From NCBI GenBank assembly GCA_016839165.1, contig CP069300.1:6014001-6078000 (forward strand): DNA of 64,000 nt, read 5' to 3'. The notes under the pieces were generated by a model that was not told where the DNA came from, ran no database searches, and worked only from the letters and a program-made list of their open reading frames with translations. The DNA comes from Bradyrhizobium sp. PSBB068. GTDB lineage: Bacteria > Pseudomonadota > Alphaproteobacteria > Rhizobiales > Xanthobacteraceae. Of the stretch, positions 36,049-46,562 are shown in pieces; position 1 is the first letter of the stretch, and each line of letters begins with the position of its first letter. The position numbers and the translations under genes were made by a program.

Positions 36049-37440
36049 TCACTGAGGCAGCGCCACCCCGTCGATTTGCATGACGCCAAGCTGGTCGAAC
36101 AACTCAATCTGCTCACCGTTCAGCACTGGAATGTAGCAACGACGTCTAGCAGACGAGATCAAGATACAGAGCTTATCCTCCGCAACTGCCCATGTCCCGG
36201 TTGCAGGTCCAAAGGACTCGTCCCAGTGCGGATAAGTCATCCTGCCGTCGGGCTCGAATCGCATAGATAACGGACCATTCTTGAGCTTCGGACCAAAGCT
36301 GATCGTCTTGCCCTTGAATTTTGCGGCCAGGGTCTCACCTGTCGGTCTTTCGCCGCTTGCCGCGGTGAGCGAGGCATCGGGCCCCGGATCATAGCCCGAG
36401 GCCTTCAAGATCAGCCAGAAGAGCCTGGCCATACTCCGGAAAGAAGGTTCGACGTACGGCGCGTCGCGGTCGACACGATGCACCACGACGAGGTCGAGCG
36501 CGGGCACGATTAGGGCGTATTGGCCACCCTGGCCTTGGGCCAAATAGCTGCCCGCGGGCAAAATCACCGTGGGCGCAACGTCACCGCCCATAAAACCGAT
36601 CCACCAGAGATAGCCATAGCCCATCCCGAGATCCGCTCTCGAATAGCTGCGCGTGCTATCTTCCACCCACGTCTGCGGCACGACTTGGTGACCGGCCCAA
36701 TTGCCTTTGCGCAGATAGAGTAGGGCAAAGCGCGCCAGGTCCCGTGCACTCATGCGGGTCTCATAGGCAGGGTGGATGGACGCTTCGCCGCGAACGTAGC
36801 TGCCGTCCTGTGGGCGGTAGTCTTGCATGCCGATCGGCTTTGCGATCCTCTGGTCGAGTGCCTCGAAGAGGCCGGTGCCGGTTGCGTGCTCGTAGATCGT
36901 GCCTAGCGCGTTGAAGTCCCAATTGTTGTAAAACCAGAAGGTACCGGGCGGGTGGCTGCCGCGCGGCGGTCTCCTCCTGGCCATGTCCGGCGTCTCATAG
37001 AGCGCCGGGTGGTAGACCCCGGAACGCGCTTCGAGGAGCTCGCGCACCGTCGCGCCCTTCTCGATTTCCGTTAAACCAGGCGGATTATCGTCGATGCCGA
37101 GTTCGCCAAGGGTGCTGTTGGGGTTGATCAGGTGATCCGACACGGCGATGCCGATCAGGGCGCTGAGCACGCTCTTGCGGATGGAAGCGAGCTCCATTGG
37201 CTTCGTCGTATTGCCCCACTCGGCCACGACCTTTCCGTGCTGAACGATCACAACCGCGCTCGAGCGAATCTGATCCGAAAAGGATCGCGCTTGGGCCAAT
37301 TCGGTCTCTGACCAGCCCAATTCTGCAGGGGTGACGCGCTCCCACTCCGCTGCTGGAAAGCCATCTCCAGCTGTGGCAGGCCCGAACCGAACCAGAGTGC
37401 CGACCAGCACGACGGCGAAAACGATCTGGCGGATATACAT
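36049..37440 (-). CDS. Secreted serine hydrolase of the beta-lactamase/DD-peptidase fold (463 aa)
   Basis: The ATG at 37440 gives a signal peptide (YIRQIVFAVVLVGTLVRFGPATAG). The active-site motif SxxK is SIRK (Ser86, Lys89); YNN at FWFYNNWDFN serves as the Y-x-N motif, and GQGGQYALIVPALDLVVV carries the third motif region. It belongs to the beta-lactamase-related family (class C, esterase or DD-peptidase-like) acting in the periplasm. A C-terminal beta domain (about 370-463) is unlike most members. Codon choice seems less GC-biased than its neighbours, suggesting transfer. A longer frame to 37554 is less likely. Confidence 0.85.
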   Translation of the reverse strand: MYIRQIVFAVVLVGTLVRFGPATAGDGFPAAEWERVTPAELGWSETELAQARSFSDQIRSSAVVIVQHGKVVAEWGNTTKPMELASIRKSVLSALIGIAVSDHLINPNSTLGELGIDDNPPGLTEIEKGATVRELLEARSGVYHPALYETPDMARRRPPRGSHPPGTFWFYNNWDFNALGTIYEHATGTGLFEALDQRIAKPIGMQDYRPQDGSYVRGEASIHPAYETRMSARDLARFALLYLRKGNWAGHQVVPQTWVEDSTRSYSRADLGMGYGYLWWIGFMGGDVAPTVILPAGSYLAQGQGGQYALIVPALDLVVVHRVDRDAPYVEPSFRSMARLFWLILKASGYDPGPDASLTAASGERPTGETLAAKFKGKTISFGPKLKNGPLSMRFEPDGRMTYPHWDESFGPATGTWAVAEDKLCILISSARRRCYIPVLNGEQIELFDQLGVMQIDGVALPQ

Positions 37441-37705
37441 TGGATCCCACGCGCTGCGAGCTTGATCTGATCGCAGCACAATACTCATTAACGGAAGCTT
37501 GGCGGAACGCTTATTGAAGTATTTTCTTTTGGAGTCCCGCCAACGCGTTCTCATAGGACGTCTCCTGTTGGCCCAGCTCGGACCATCCAGCGATATCAGC
37601 TTTTGCGATGCTGTTGAGGGCCAAGCAGGCGTAAACCCCGAAGCGGCTCGTTGCCTTTATGAGGACATGCCCTAAACTTCACGGCCAAACGCGGGAGGAC
37701 AACCG

Positions 37706-39016
37706 ATGATTTGCGACCGCTACGGCCTGCCGCTGACGACCACCTCGGACCGCGCCGCCGCGTATTATGTCGACGGCGTCGATCGGATGCTGGCGGCACT
37801 GCACGGCGCCGACGCAGCGTTCGAGGCGGCGATCGCCGAGGATCCCGACTTTGCGTTGGCCCATCTCGGCCGTGCCCGCGTCCACCAGCTCAACATGGAG
37901 GGTGCCGCGGCCCGCGCCAAGGCTGCCGACGCCCGGCAGCTCGTGGCGGCTGCCACCCCACGCGAGCGCCAACACATCGAGATCATCGCATCCGTGATCG
38001 AGGGCCAGGGCAAGATGGCGACGACGGCGGCCGAACAGCATCTCAGCGACTATCCGCGCGATGCGCAGATACTCTCGCTGCTGCTCGGCGCGTTCGGCCT
38101 CTATGCTTTTTCCGGCCGGCCCGACCATGACGCGGCGCGGCTCGCGATCACCGAACGTTACGCGAAGGACTATGGCGACGATTGGTGGTTCCTCACCTAT
38201 CTCGGCTGGTCGAAGACCGAGGCCGGCGATGTCGTCTCGGGCCGCGCCATCACCGAGCGCGGCTATGCGCTAAAGCCGGAGAACGCCGGTGCCGCGCACG
38301 CGCTCGCGCATGCGCTGTTCGAGCAGGGTGACGGCGCCGAAGGCCGCAGCTTCCTCTCCGCCTGGCTGCCGGCGAACGACCGCGCCAGCTTCCTGCAAGG
38401 CCACCTCGCCTGGCACCTCGCCTTGATCGCTATCGAGGAAGGCGACGCCGACAGTGCGCTTGCCATCTACGAGCAGCACATCAAGCCGGCGGGCCGGCCC
38501 TATCCGCCGCTCAATATCTATACCGACACGGCCTCGCTGCTGTGGCGGCTCACGGTCGCCGGCAAGACCGGCCTCGAACCGCATTGGAAGGATGTCGCCG
38601 CCTATGGCGACGGCTATTTCCCGAAGGCCGGCGCGCATTTCGCCGACGTGCATCACGCGCTGGTCGCAGCCACGACCAACAAGGATGCGCTCGAGGCGCG
38701 GCTCTCCGAGATGGCGGCGCGCGATGCCGACGGCAAGCTGGCGCCCGGCCCCGCCGCGATCGGGCTCGGCCGGGGCGTTGCGGCCTTCGCGGCCGGCGAC
38801 CATGACAAAGCCGTGCGCATCCTGGCGCCGCTGATGCCCGAACTGGTGCGGATCGGCGGCAGCCACGCGCAACGCGAATTGTGGGAGGACACCTTCATCG
38901 TCGCATGCCTGCGCGCCGGCCAGGGCCGGCAGGCGGCGAGGCTGATCTCGAACCGGCTACATCGCCGTCCGTCCCGGCGCGACCTCGCCTGGTCGCAGGA
39001 GGCCGCGAGGCAATAG
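37706..39016 (+). CDS. TTC38-like tetratricopeptide protein (436 aa)
   Basis: GGGAGGAC stands before the ATG at 37706. The sequence MICDRYGLPLTTTSDRAAAYYVDGVDRML, ALAHLGRARVHQLNMEGAAA and GRSFLSAWLPANDRASFLQGHLAWHLALIAIEEGD follows the tetratricopeptide-38 (TTC38) family, built of helical repeats. These are cytoplasmic proteins of unknown function, not enzymes. The length matches the family. It ends 7 bases from the convergent glpD stop, so no terminator lies between the two. Confidence 0.85.
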   Translation: MICDRYGLPLTTTSDRAAAYYVDGVDRMLAALHGADAAFEAAIAEDPDFALAHLGRARVHQLNMEGAAARAKAADARQLVAAATPRERQHIEIIASVIEGQGKMATTAAEQHLSDYPRDAQILSLLLGAFGLYAFSGRPDHDAARLAITERYAKDYGDDWWFLTYLGWSKTEAGDVVSGRAITERGYALKPENAGAAHALAHALFEQGDGAEGRSFLSAWLPANDRASFLQGHLAWHLALIAIEEGDADSALAIYEQHIKPAGRPYPPLNIYTDTASLLWRLTVAGKTGLEPHWKDVAAYGDGYFPKAGAHFADVHHALVAATTNKDALEARLSEMAARDADGKLAPGPAAIGLGRGVAAFAAGDHDKAVRILAPLMPELVRIGGSHAQRELWEDTFIVACLRAGQGRQAARLISNRLHRRPSRRDLAWSQEAARQ

Positions 39017-39023
39017 CCGATCC

Positions 39024-40490
39024 TCAATCCGGCTTCGTCATGAACGCGGCGAGCGCGTCGCGGTCGGCTTGCGGCATGGTCAACCCGAGCTTGGAGCGGC
39101 GCCACAGTATATCATCGGGAAAGCGGGCCCATTCCTTCTGCATGAGGTAACGCACCTCGGCACCGGTCAGTTCAGCACCAAAGGCGGGACCAAGATCGGC
39201 CTTCGCTTTGGCGTCCCCCAAAACGTCCTTCACGTTCAACCCATAGGCGGCCACCAGCCGGCGCGCCTGCGCCTCGCTGAGGAAGCGCCAGTGGTCGCGC
39301 GCGATGTCGACCTCGGTCTCGAACCGTTGCCAGGCGAATTCGCCGCCCGGCAATGGCGCGGTCGCGGTCCAGCGCGGCGTCATCGGATGGAACCGCGTGA
39401 ACTTCGACACCGCCCGCTCGGCACGCCACCGCGCGGTTGTCACGTCGCCGCCGAACATCGTGAGCAGCGGCGCCTTGCCGCGCCCGAAATCGAGCGACGC
39501 AGCGCCATCGCTTCTGTGCCGGCGCGCGGGCGCAATAACGGAATTGGCGGCGGAGATCGTCCGCAGCACATCGACCGGGGCGATCTGCTCGCGAAAATAA
39601 CGATTGGCGGCGTCGCAGAGATAGGCCACTTCCCGCACGCCCATCGCGACAATGGCGGGATCGCCCTTGAAGGCATGCGTGATGCTACCGATCAGGGTGA
39701 AGTCGCGCTCATAGGGACTGGCGAAAATCAGCTGCCCGTCGGGGTTCTGGAACGCATAGACATTGTCGCAATCGAACAGGCGGCGCACCACGATCTGGCT
39801 GATCTGGACGGTCGCGAGCGGCGGCGCCGGCACGCGCAGCACGGTGTCGGCAACGGAGGCGGTCCATGCGCCGGTGGCGTTGACCAGCGATCGCGCCGTG
39901 ATCACCCGCCGATAGCCGCGATCGATCGCGACCAGCCGCCAGGTCTCGCCGCGCTCGGCCCGGGTCACGCGCGCACCGGTGCGGATCTCGGCGCCGCGCG
40001 CCGCCGCGTCGACGGCGGTGAGCACCACCAGCCGGGAATCGTCGGCGACGCAGTCGGAATATTCGAACGCAGTTCCGAACGGCCGTTTCAGCGCATGGCC
40101 GACCGGATGGTGGGTGACGTCGAGGGTTGTCGAGCGCGGCAGGCCGCTGCGCGAAGCCAGCCGCTCGTAGAGCAGCAGCAACGACCGCAATTGCCAGGGC
40201 GGCCGTTCCTCGGCATGCGCCGGGATCACGAAGCGCGCCGGCCGCACCAGATGCGGCGCGATCCGCAGCAAGACGTCACGTTCCCTCAGCGCGCGCCGGA
40301 CGCGGAAGAACTCCCGCCGTTCCAGGCCGGCCAGGTCGCCGTGGACCAGCCGCGGCGAGGCCTGCGACGCGCCGGAGCCGAGATCGCCCTGCTCCAGCAG
40401 GATCACGCGCAGGCCGCGGCCGGCCGCATCACGAGCCACGCTCGTGCCGTTCAGGCCACCGCCGATGATCGCGACGTCATAGTCCGCCAT
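39024..40490 (-). CDS. glpD: Glycerol-3-phosphate dehydrogenase, FAD-dependent
   Basis: MADYDVAIIGGGLNGTSVARDAAGRGLRVILLEQGDLGSGASQ is the FAD-binding Rossmann start of GlpD, followed by SPRLVHGDLAGLERREFF. LIGSITHAFKGDPAIV and the C-terminal YLMQKEWARFPDDILWRRSKLGL (the DAO C-terminal domain) complete the family pattern. It oxidises glycerol-3-phosphate to dihydroxyacetone phosphate and passes electrons to quinone at the inner membrane. The length, 488 residues, is normal. The start at 40490 is the only good one. It is not beside glpK or glpF, although an aquaporin gene is encoded 10 kb away. Confidence 0.92.
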   Translation of the reverse strand: MADYDVAIIGGGLNGTSVARDAAGRGLRVILLEQGDLGSGASQASPRLVHGDLAGLERREFFRVRRALRERDVLLRIAPHLVRPARFVIPAHAEERPPWQLRSLLLLYERLASRSGLPRSTTLDVTHHPVGHALKRPFGTAFEYSDCVADDSRLVVLTAVDAAARGAEIRTGARVTRAERGETWRLVAIDRGYRRVITARSLVNATGAWTASVADTVLRVPAPPLATVQISQIVVRRLFDCDNVYAFQNPDGQLIFASPYERDFTLIGSITHAFKGDPAIVAMGVREVAYLCDAANRYFREQIAPVDVLRTISAANSVIAPARRHRSDGAASLDFGRGKAPLLTMFGGDVTTARWRAERAVSKFTRFHPMTPRWTATAPLPGGEFAWQRFETEVDIARDHWRFLSEAQARRLVAAYGLNVKDVLGDAKAKADLGPAFGAELTGAEVRYLMQKEWARFPDDILWRRSKLGLTMPQADRDALAAFMTKPD

Positions 40491-40546
40491 GCCAACGGCT
40501 ATCGCATTTCAATGCGAACGAAATACGTGTTCGCACAAAAAATGCG

Positions 40547-42073
40547 TCACGGCGCAGCCCCAATCGAAGCAAAGAACTGTTCCGGCCCATCGACCTCGAT
40601 CAGCTTCTTGCCTTCGATCACCCAGAACCGGTTGGCCACCGTCCGCACGAACTGGCGGTCGTGCGACACCAGGAGGCAGCTGGCCTGCCACTCCATCAGT
40701 TCCTCCTCCAGCGCCTCCTGGCCCTCGATATCGAGGTGGTTGGTCGGCTCGTCGAGCAGATAGAAGTTCGGCTGGGTCAGCCGCAGCACCAGCATGCCGA
40801 GACGCGCCTTCTGCCCGCCCGACAACCGCCCGATCGGACGGCCCTGCATCTCGATCGAGAGGCCTGCGCCGGCGAGCAGGCCGCGGGCCCGCTGATCGCC
40901 GACCTCGAAGCGCCGCGTCAGCATGCGCATCGGCGTGTCGCCATCCCTGAGATCGGCCAGCCCCTGGTCGCAATAGCCCAGCACCAAGGACTCGGTGGCC
41001 CGGATCGCCGCGACGGCCGCCTCGGGGGTCCCGATCGCGAGCCGCAGCGCCGCGACGAACCGGGTCTTGCCGGCGCCGTTCGGCCCGAGCAGCGCGATCC
41101 GGTCGCCCCTGCAGATGAACTGCTGGCCGGTCCTGAACAGCGGCCTGCCGTCGGGAGTGGCGACTTCAGCGTTGTTCAGCCTGATCAGAACCTTGGCATG
41201 GGTGTCGCGGTTGGCGAGCCGGATCGTCCCAGCGGATCGCTCCATATGCGCCGGCTTCGCCGTCTCCTCCAATTTCTCGGCGCGCTGCTTCAATTGCTTG
41301 GTCTTCGACAACAGAAGGTCGCTGCCGGAATTGATGCCGAGATTGTTGAGCTTCGCGGCCTGCTGCCGAAGCTGCCGGACCGCCTTCATGTCGCGCTGAT
41401 AGCGCCGCTCGTCGGAGGCATCGAATTCGTCGAGCGCAGCGCGCGCCGCGGTGTAGGGCAACGAGAACAGCTGCGACCGCTCCGGACGCAGGAACAGCGT
41501 CCGGTTGGTGGTCGCATCGAGAAAAGCGCGATCGTGGCTTGCGATCACCACCGGCATTTCACGCGGCAGCGTGTTCAGCCAACTCTCGAGCCGGCCAATC
41601 TTGGCGAGGTCGAGATGGTTGGTCGGTTCGTCGAGCAGCAGCAGGTCCGGCTCGGTCACCAGCGTGCGCGCCAGCATGGCGAAGCGCAGCCAGCCGCCGC
41701 TCAATTGCTTGAGCGGTCTTGCCCACAGTTCCTCGGGCACCTCGAGCGATTGCAGGGCGACGTCGACCCGCCAGCCTTCGCTGCCGCGTTGCTCGGCGAG
41801 CAGCGCGTCGAGGACGGCGGCATGGAACGCCCTGTCCAGCAGGCTCAGTGGCGCATCCTGCTCGACGTGGCCGACGGTCAGGCCGCGCGCGCGGGTGATG
41901 TCGCCTTCATTGGGCTCCATCGCGCCTGCGATACAGCGCAGCAGCGTGGATTTGCCCCGGCCGTTGGCGGCCACGAGGCCGATCCGGTCGCCGGCATTGA
42001 CGGCGAAATTCAGTTCGGAGAACAGCGGCGCGTTCAGCGTCACGCCGAGATTGCGTATGTTGATGAGGGACAC
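40547..42073 (-). CDS. ABC-F family ATPase (about 508 aa)
   Basis: Starting at the GTG at 42073 (VSLINIRNLGVTLNAPLF), it has two ABC domains. The first has Walker A NGRGKST (about 37-43) and signature LSGGWLRFA; the second has Walker A GPNGAGKTR and signature LSGGQKARLG, with Walker B LLLDEPTNHLD in both. A charged linker (YQRDMKAVRQLRQQAAKL and KQLKQRAEKLEETAKP) is the P-site interaction motif of ribosome-associated ABC-F proteins. No membrane spans, so it acts on the ribosome and not as a transporter. An ATG at 42124 is an alternative start. The role (translation rescue or antibiotic protection) is undetermined. Confidence 0.88.
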   Translation of the reverse strand: MSLINIRNLGVTLNAPLFSELNFAVNAGDRIGLVAANGRGKSTLLRCIAGAMEPNEGDITRARGLTVGHVEQDAPLSLLDRAFHAAVLDALLAEQRGSEGWRVDVALQSLEVPEELWARPLKQLSGGWLRFAMLARTLVTEPDLLLLDEPTNHLDLAKIGRLESWLNTLPREMPVVIASHDRAFLDATTNRTLFLRPERSQLFSLPYTAARAALDEFDASDERRYQRDMKAVRQLRQQAAKLNNLGINSGSDLLLSKTKQLKQRAEKLEETAKPAHMERSAGTIRLANRDTHAKVLIRLNNAEVATPDGRPLFRTGQQFICRGDRIALLGPNGAGKTRFVAALRLAIGTPEAAVAAIRATESLVLGYCDQGLADLRDGDTPMRMLTRRFEVGDQRARGLLAGAGLSIEMQGRPIGRLSGGQKARLGMLVLRLTQPNFYLLDEPTNHLDIEGQEALEEELMEWQASCLLVSHDRQFVRTVANRFWVIEGKKLIEVDGPEQFFASIGAAP

Positions 42074-42419
42074 GGTCAATTCTCTGGTCTTGCCGGCGAA
42101 CACGGCATCCGGGCATCCAGCCATCGGATGTGCGTGTCGGAGCGCGGCGAGGAATTCAAATGCGACACGAACTCTCAAGTTCGACGCCGCACGGCCACGA
42201 AGGGCAGACCAGGAAGAGATTTTAGTCGAGTTTCCGGTCAGCCCTGCAAACGCATCTGCAGGGCGTTGACGGGGCCACGCTTGAGGTGGGGATCAGTGAA
42301 TCTCGCCACGACGCAGCCCTCCTTTCTCGGCAAAAAAGTTGTGGTGCGCCGAGATTTATCCGGACGCGCAACCGATGGCAAGCGCAGCCGGCGGGGCCGG
42401 CCTGACGGGTCAGGCGGAT
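42074..42419. other. Intergenic region between the ABC-F and GGDEF-EAL genes
   Basis: No gene or strong palindrome is recognised. It follows the GGDEF-EAL stop codon on the minus strand and precedes the ABC-F start, so it should hold the ABC-F promoter. The upper part may belong to an alternative ABC-F start at 42124. Confidence 0.4.
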
Positions 42420-45107
42420 TTACCCGGCTTTGCGCACGGTTTCGGCCAACCGGTCGCCGCCGACCAGCGCGGCAAATTGACCGATCGGAGCCGGCCGGCC
42501 GATCAGATAGCCCTGCACCGCGTCGCAGCCTTCCTCGGCAAGGAAGGCGAGTTGGGCCTCGGTCTCGACGCCTTCGGCGACGATCGACATTTCAAGGCCG
42601 TGGCCGAGATCGATCACCGCGCGCACGATCGCGGCCGATTGCGGATTGCGGCCGAGATTGATGACGAAGGCGCGGTCGATCTTGATCTTGTCGAACGGAA
42701 ACGCCTGCAGATAGCTCAGCGAGGAATAGCCGCTGCCGAAATCATCCATCGAGATGCGCACGCCGAGCGCCTTCAGCCGGCGCAGCAGCGACAGGCCGCG
42801 GTCGAAATCCTCGATCAGCACACCCTCGGTGATTTCGAGCTCGAGGCGATCGGGCGTCAGCCCGGTCTCGAGCAGGATCGAATGGACCAAGCCGACGAGG
42901 TCGCCATGGGTGAATTGCGCCGGCGACAGGTTCACCGCGACCTGCATCGGAACCGTCCAGGAGGCCGCCTCGCGGCAGGCTTCGCGAAGGATCCATTCGC
43001 CCATCTCGACGATCAGGCCGCTCTCCTCCGCGAGCGGGATGAAGTCACTGGGCGGCACGAAGCCGCGCACCGGATGGTGCCAGCGCGCCAGCGCCTCGAA
43101 ACCGATGATCTGGCTGCCCGCAACGCTCGCGCCAGCGACCGCCTGCGGCTGGTAGTAGAGCGACAACTCGCCGTTCTTGATCGCGACCGACAATTCCTGA
43201 TGCAGCACCCGGCGATCGCGGATCTGCTGGTCCATCTCGGGCTCGAAGATCGAGATCGTGCCGCGCGACTTCGCCTTGGCGCGGAACAGCGCCGCGCCCG
43301 AATTGGCCAGCAGCGAGGCGGCGTCGGATCCATTGTGCGGGAACACAGCGATGCCGGTGGTGAGCCCGGTGCGCACCGATTTGCCGTCGATCAGGAAATC
43401 CTGCCCGAGCGCCTCGCCGGCCTGCTCGGCCAGCGCGATGCCGGCGACCGGCTGCCGGCCGTCGATGATGAGGCCGAATTCGTCGCCGGACAGCCGCGCG
43501 ACCACGCCGCCGCGTGCCACGGCCTGCAAACGCTGCGCGACCTCGATCAGCACCTTGTCGCCCATCGCATGGCCGTAGACGTCGTTGATCTCCTTCAGCC
43601 CGTCGAGATCGACGCAGAGCACGGCGAACTCCTCGTCGGTGCCGTCGCAGGCCTCGATCATCTGGGTCAGCGCCTGCAGGAAGGCTGAGCGGTTCGGCAG
43701 ATCGGTCAGGCCGTCATGATAGGCCATGTGCGCCATCCGCGACTCGGTCTGGCGCCGGTCGGTGACGTCCTCGTGGGTCTTGATCAGATATTGCGGCTCG
43801 CCGCTATCATCGAGCACGGTCATGCGGCGGGTCAGGAACAGCCGCAGGCCGTCCTTGGTCGAGATCGGGTGCTCCTCGGCGATCATGCTGCGCTTCCTGA
43901 TCGCGGCCTCGTCACGGGCGACGATCAGCTTGGCTTCGCGCGCGTTGAAGATGTCGGACGCGGTGAGGCCCGCGGCATCCTCGCGGCGGCGGTTGAGGAT
44001 CGTTTCGGCGCTGCGGTTGGCCAAGAGGTAGCGGCCGTCGCTGACCCGCTGCACGATCAGCGAGACCGGGATGTTGTCGACCACGAGCTCGAGGAATTTC
44101 TTGTTGTTCTCGAGCTCGCGCGACAGCGAGCGGCGGTCGGTGACGTCCTCGAACAGCGCGATCAAGAACTCCGGCTCGCCGGCTTCGTTGCGGGCGATCA
44201 CCCGGTTCGACGCCAGGATGCGCTTCTCCGCACCGCGTTCGACGGAGAACTCGCTGCGATGATAGCCTTCCGGTGCGTTCAGCGCCGCGCGGTCGGCCGT
44301 GTCGATGCTGACGGCGGTCTCGGGGCGGAAGATCTCGTCGGCGCGCTTGCCCACGATGTGATCGCGCGAGAAGCGCGAGAAGCGCTCGAACGCGCGGTTG
44401 GCGAAGATGTAGCGGCCGTCCTCGATGTTCTTGGCCGCGACGCAGACCGGCACGTTGTCGAGCACGGATTCGAGGAACTGGGTGGTCGAGGCGAGCTTGC
44501 GCGACAGCTTGCGCTGGTCGGTGCAGTCGAGATGGGTCGCGACCGAGCCGCCGTTCGGCAGCGGAAAATATCGCACCAGCACCGATCGGCCGCCGGGCAG
44601 CTCGGTGACCATCCCCTCGGGCGTCGCGGCCCGCGCAAAGAAATCCTCGGCGCTGACGTCGAGCACGCCGCGGTCGCGGCGCAGCTCCAGCAGTTCGGTG
44701 CCGGTCATGTGGCGCCGGATGTCGGCCCGCGACAGGCCGTAGATATCGAGATAGCGGTCGTTGCAGAACACGATCCGCTCTCGCGCATCGGTCATCACCA
44801 CGCCCTGGTTCAGATGGTTGAGGGCCGACGAGACAAAGGCGTTGCGCCGCAATTGCGCGCGCTTGGCCTTGCGCAGGGCGGAGAGCACCCAGAGCCCGAT
44901 CGCACCGAGGAACGAGGCAACCACCACGCTGCCGATCAGGAGCTCCCAGACCACGCCGGGATCGAGGTCACCGAGATAGGTCGAGGGCGCAAAGGCGGCG
45001 GAGGCGGCCCGGGCTGCACCGAACGGCACGACGGCGGCGACCAGGCAAAGGACGGCCCTTGCCGGAATCCAATTCTTCCCGCCCGCCTGCCACTTCCTGC
45101 CAGCCAT
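42420..45107 (-). CDS. Membrane-anchored PAS-GGDEF-EAL protein (895 aa)
   Basis: A hydrophobic N-terminus (AVLCLVAAVVPFGAARAASA) and a transmembrane segment (LLIGSVVVASFLGAIGLWVL, about 57-76) anchor the protein. Three PAS domains follow (about 90-210, 215-335, 340-460; each ends with a form of EDVTDRR). The GGDEF domain has SGDEF near 540, a variant still seen in active cyclases. The EAL domain (from about 640) keeps FEALARW near 670, NLS, ITEGV, DDFGSGYSS, KIDRAF and EGVE, so phosphodiesterase activity on c-di-GMP is likely. The EAL half appears intact; cyclase activity is uncertain. The gene stands alone, with a short upstream spacer. Confidence 0.92.
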   Translation of the reverse strand: MAGRKWQAGGKNWIPARAVLCLVAAVVPFGAARAASAAFAPSTYLGDLDPGVVWELLIGSVVVASFLGAIGLWVLSALRKAKRAQLRRNAFVSSALNHLNQGVVMTDARERIVFCNDRYLDIYGLSRADIRRHMTGTELLELRRDRGVLDVSAEDFFARAATPEGMVTELPGGRSVLVRYFPLPNGGSVATHLDCTDQRKLSRKLASTTQFLESVLDNVPVCVAAKNIEDGRYIFANRAFERFSRFSRDHIVGKRADEIFRPETAVSIDTADRAALNAPEGYHRSEFSVERGAEKRILASNRVIARNEAGEPEFLIALFEDVTDRRSLSRELENNKKFLELVVDNIPVSLIVQRVSDGRYLLANRSAETILNRRREDAAGLTASDIFNAREAKLIVARDEAAIRKRSMIAEEHPISTKDGLRLFLTRRMTVLDDSGEPQYLIKTHEDVTDRRQTESRMAHMAYHDGLTDLPNRSAFLQALTQMIEACDGTDEEFAVLCVDLDGLKEINDVYGHAMGDKVLIEVAQRLQAVARGGVVARLSGDEFGLIIDGRQPVAGIALAEQAGEALGQDFLIDGKSVRTGLTTGIAVFPHNGSDAASLLANSGAALFRAKAKSRGTISIFEPEMDQQIRDRRVLHQELSVAIKNGELSLYYQPQAVAGASVAGSQIIGFEALARWHHPVRGFVPPSDFIPLAEESGLIVEMGEWILREACREAASWTVPMQVAVNLSPAQFTHGDLVGLVHSILLETGLTPDRLELEITEGVLIEDFDRGLSLLRRLKALGVRISMDDFGSGYSSLSYLQAFPFDKIKIDRAFVINLGRNPQSAAIVRAVIDLGHGLEMSIVAEGVETEAQLAFLAEEGCDAVQGYLIGRPAPIGQFAALVGGDRLAETVRKAG

Positions 45108-45365
45108 CGATCACCCGCGGATTTCCGGGGCGAGTGTCCGGTTCCGGCGGTTTGGATCGGGTAAACGCGTAGGGCTGCAACCGGGAAATGCCGCTTAATA
45201 TACGGCAATTGCCCTGACATGATTAATGCTCCACTAACAGGGCATGGCTCCCCAACTAATTGAGATGGCGCAAACACTTGCCGAATGCGATCGGATCGGC
45301 AGAACGATGTTGGCGGCAACGGCCAGGGCATGGCTGCGCGGAAATATTCGGACCTGAAGGACAAG

Positions 45366-46469
45366 ATGGACAGGGTTGATTGCGTGATCGTCGGTGCGGG
45401 GGTGATCGGCCTCGCGGTGGCGCGCCGGCTGGCACAGGCCGGCCGCGAAGTGATTGTGATCGAGGAGGCCGAAGCGATCGGCACGGTGACCTCGTCGCGC
45501 AACAGCGAGGTGATCCACGCCGGCATCTACTACAAGGCCGGCAGCCTGATGGCGCGGATGTGCGTCAGCGGCAAGCGGGCGCTGTACCGCTACTGCGCCG
45601 AGCACGGCATCCCGCACAAGAATTGCGGCAAGCTGATCGTCGCCACAACAGCGGCGGAGACCGAGAAATTGCAATCGATCCGGGCTCATGCCGCGGCCAA
45701 CGGGGTCGACGACATGCAGCTGTTGTCCGGCGCGGCGGCGCGTGAGCTGGAGCCGGCGCTGAATTGCGACGCGGCGCTGCTGTCGCCCTCGACCGGGATT
45801 ATCGACAGCCATGCTTACATGCTGGCGCTGCGCGGCGACGCCGAGGCGGCCGGGGCGGCGTTCGCCTTCCATACCCCGCTGCTGCACGCGCGGGCGACGG
45901 CCAACGGGTTCGAGGTCGAAGCCGGCGGCGCAGCGCCGATGACGCTCGCCTGCGATCTCCTGGTCAATGCCGCCGGCCTCGGCGCGACGGCGATCGCGCG
46001 CAATGTCGAGGGCATGCCGATCGATTTGATTCCAACGGCTTATCTGGCCAAGGGCAATTATTTCAGTTGCAGCGCCAGGGCGCCGTTCTCGCACCTGATC
46101 TATCCGGTGCCGGAGCCCGGCGGGCTCGGCGTGCACCTGACGCTCGACATGGCCGGACAGGCACGGTTCGGCCCCGACGTCGAGTGGATCGATCGCATCG
46201 ATTATGCGGTCGACCCGGCTCGCGCCGAGCGGTTCTATCCGGCGATCCGAAAATACTGGCCGACCCTGCCGGATGGCGCGCTGATGCCGAGCTATTCGGG
46301 AATCCGGCCCAAGATCGTGCCGCCGGCGGTGGCGACCCAGGATTTCCTGATCCAGGGGCCGACCGATCACGGCGTCGCCGGCCTGATCAACCTGTTTGGG
46401 ATTGAATCGCCCGGGCTGACGTCGTCGCTCGCGGTCGCCGACCACGTCGGCGAGCTGGCAGGGCTCTGA
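45366..46469 (+). CDS. L-2-hydroxyglutarate oxidase-like FAD enzyme (367 aa)
   Basis: The ATG at 45366 is preceded by [29 protein letters not shown] is the FAD-binding beta-alpha-beta fold, and [24 protein letters not shown] is the signature of L2HGDH/LhgO-like enzymes. [13 protein letters not shown] and [32 protein letters not shown] complete the DAO fold. It likely oxidises L-2-hydroxyglutarate or a related 2-hydroxy acid, feeding electrons to the membrane. An in-frame extension from 45285 lacks family similarity. No operon partner lies nearby. Confidence 0.88.
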   Translation: MDRVDCVIVGAGVIGLAVARRLAQAGREVIVIEEAEAIGTVTSSRNSEVIHAGIYYKAGSLMARMCVSGKRALYRYCAEHGIPHKNCGKLIVATTAAETEKLQSIRAHAAANGVDDMQLLSGAAARELEPALNCDAALLSPSTGIIDSHAYMLALRGDAEAAGAAFAFHTPLLHARATANGFEVEAGGAAPMTLACDLLVNAAGLGATAIARNVEGMPIDLIPTAYLAKGNYFSCSARAPFSHLIYPVPEPGGLGVHLTLDMAGQARFGPDVEWIDRIDYAVDPARAERFYPAIRKYWPTLPDGALMPSYSGIRPKIVPPAVATQDFLIQGPTDHGVAGLINLFGIESPGLTSSLAVADHVGELAGL

Positions 46470-46562
46470 GCAAATGCAGCAAACCCTCCCGAGGGAGACG
46501 CGCTTCCGCGCTCATCCCTCGGTGAAAGGCCAGATTATTCGCTAGTTTGCGGGGACGGTGAC

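Noticed and set aside
40661..42661. Plus-strand open frame (666 codons) opposite the ABC-F gene
   Set aside because: The minus strand has both Walker motifs and signatures; the plus frame has none.
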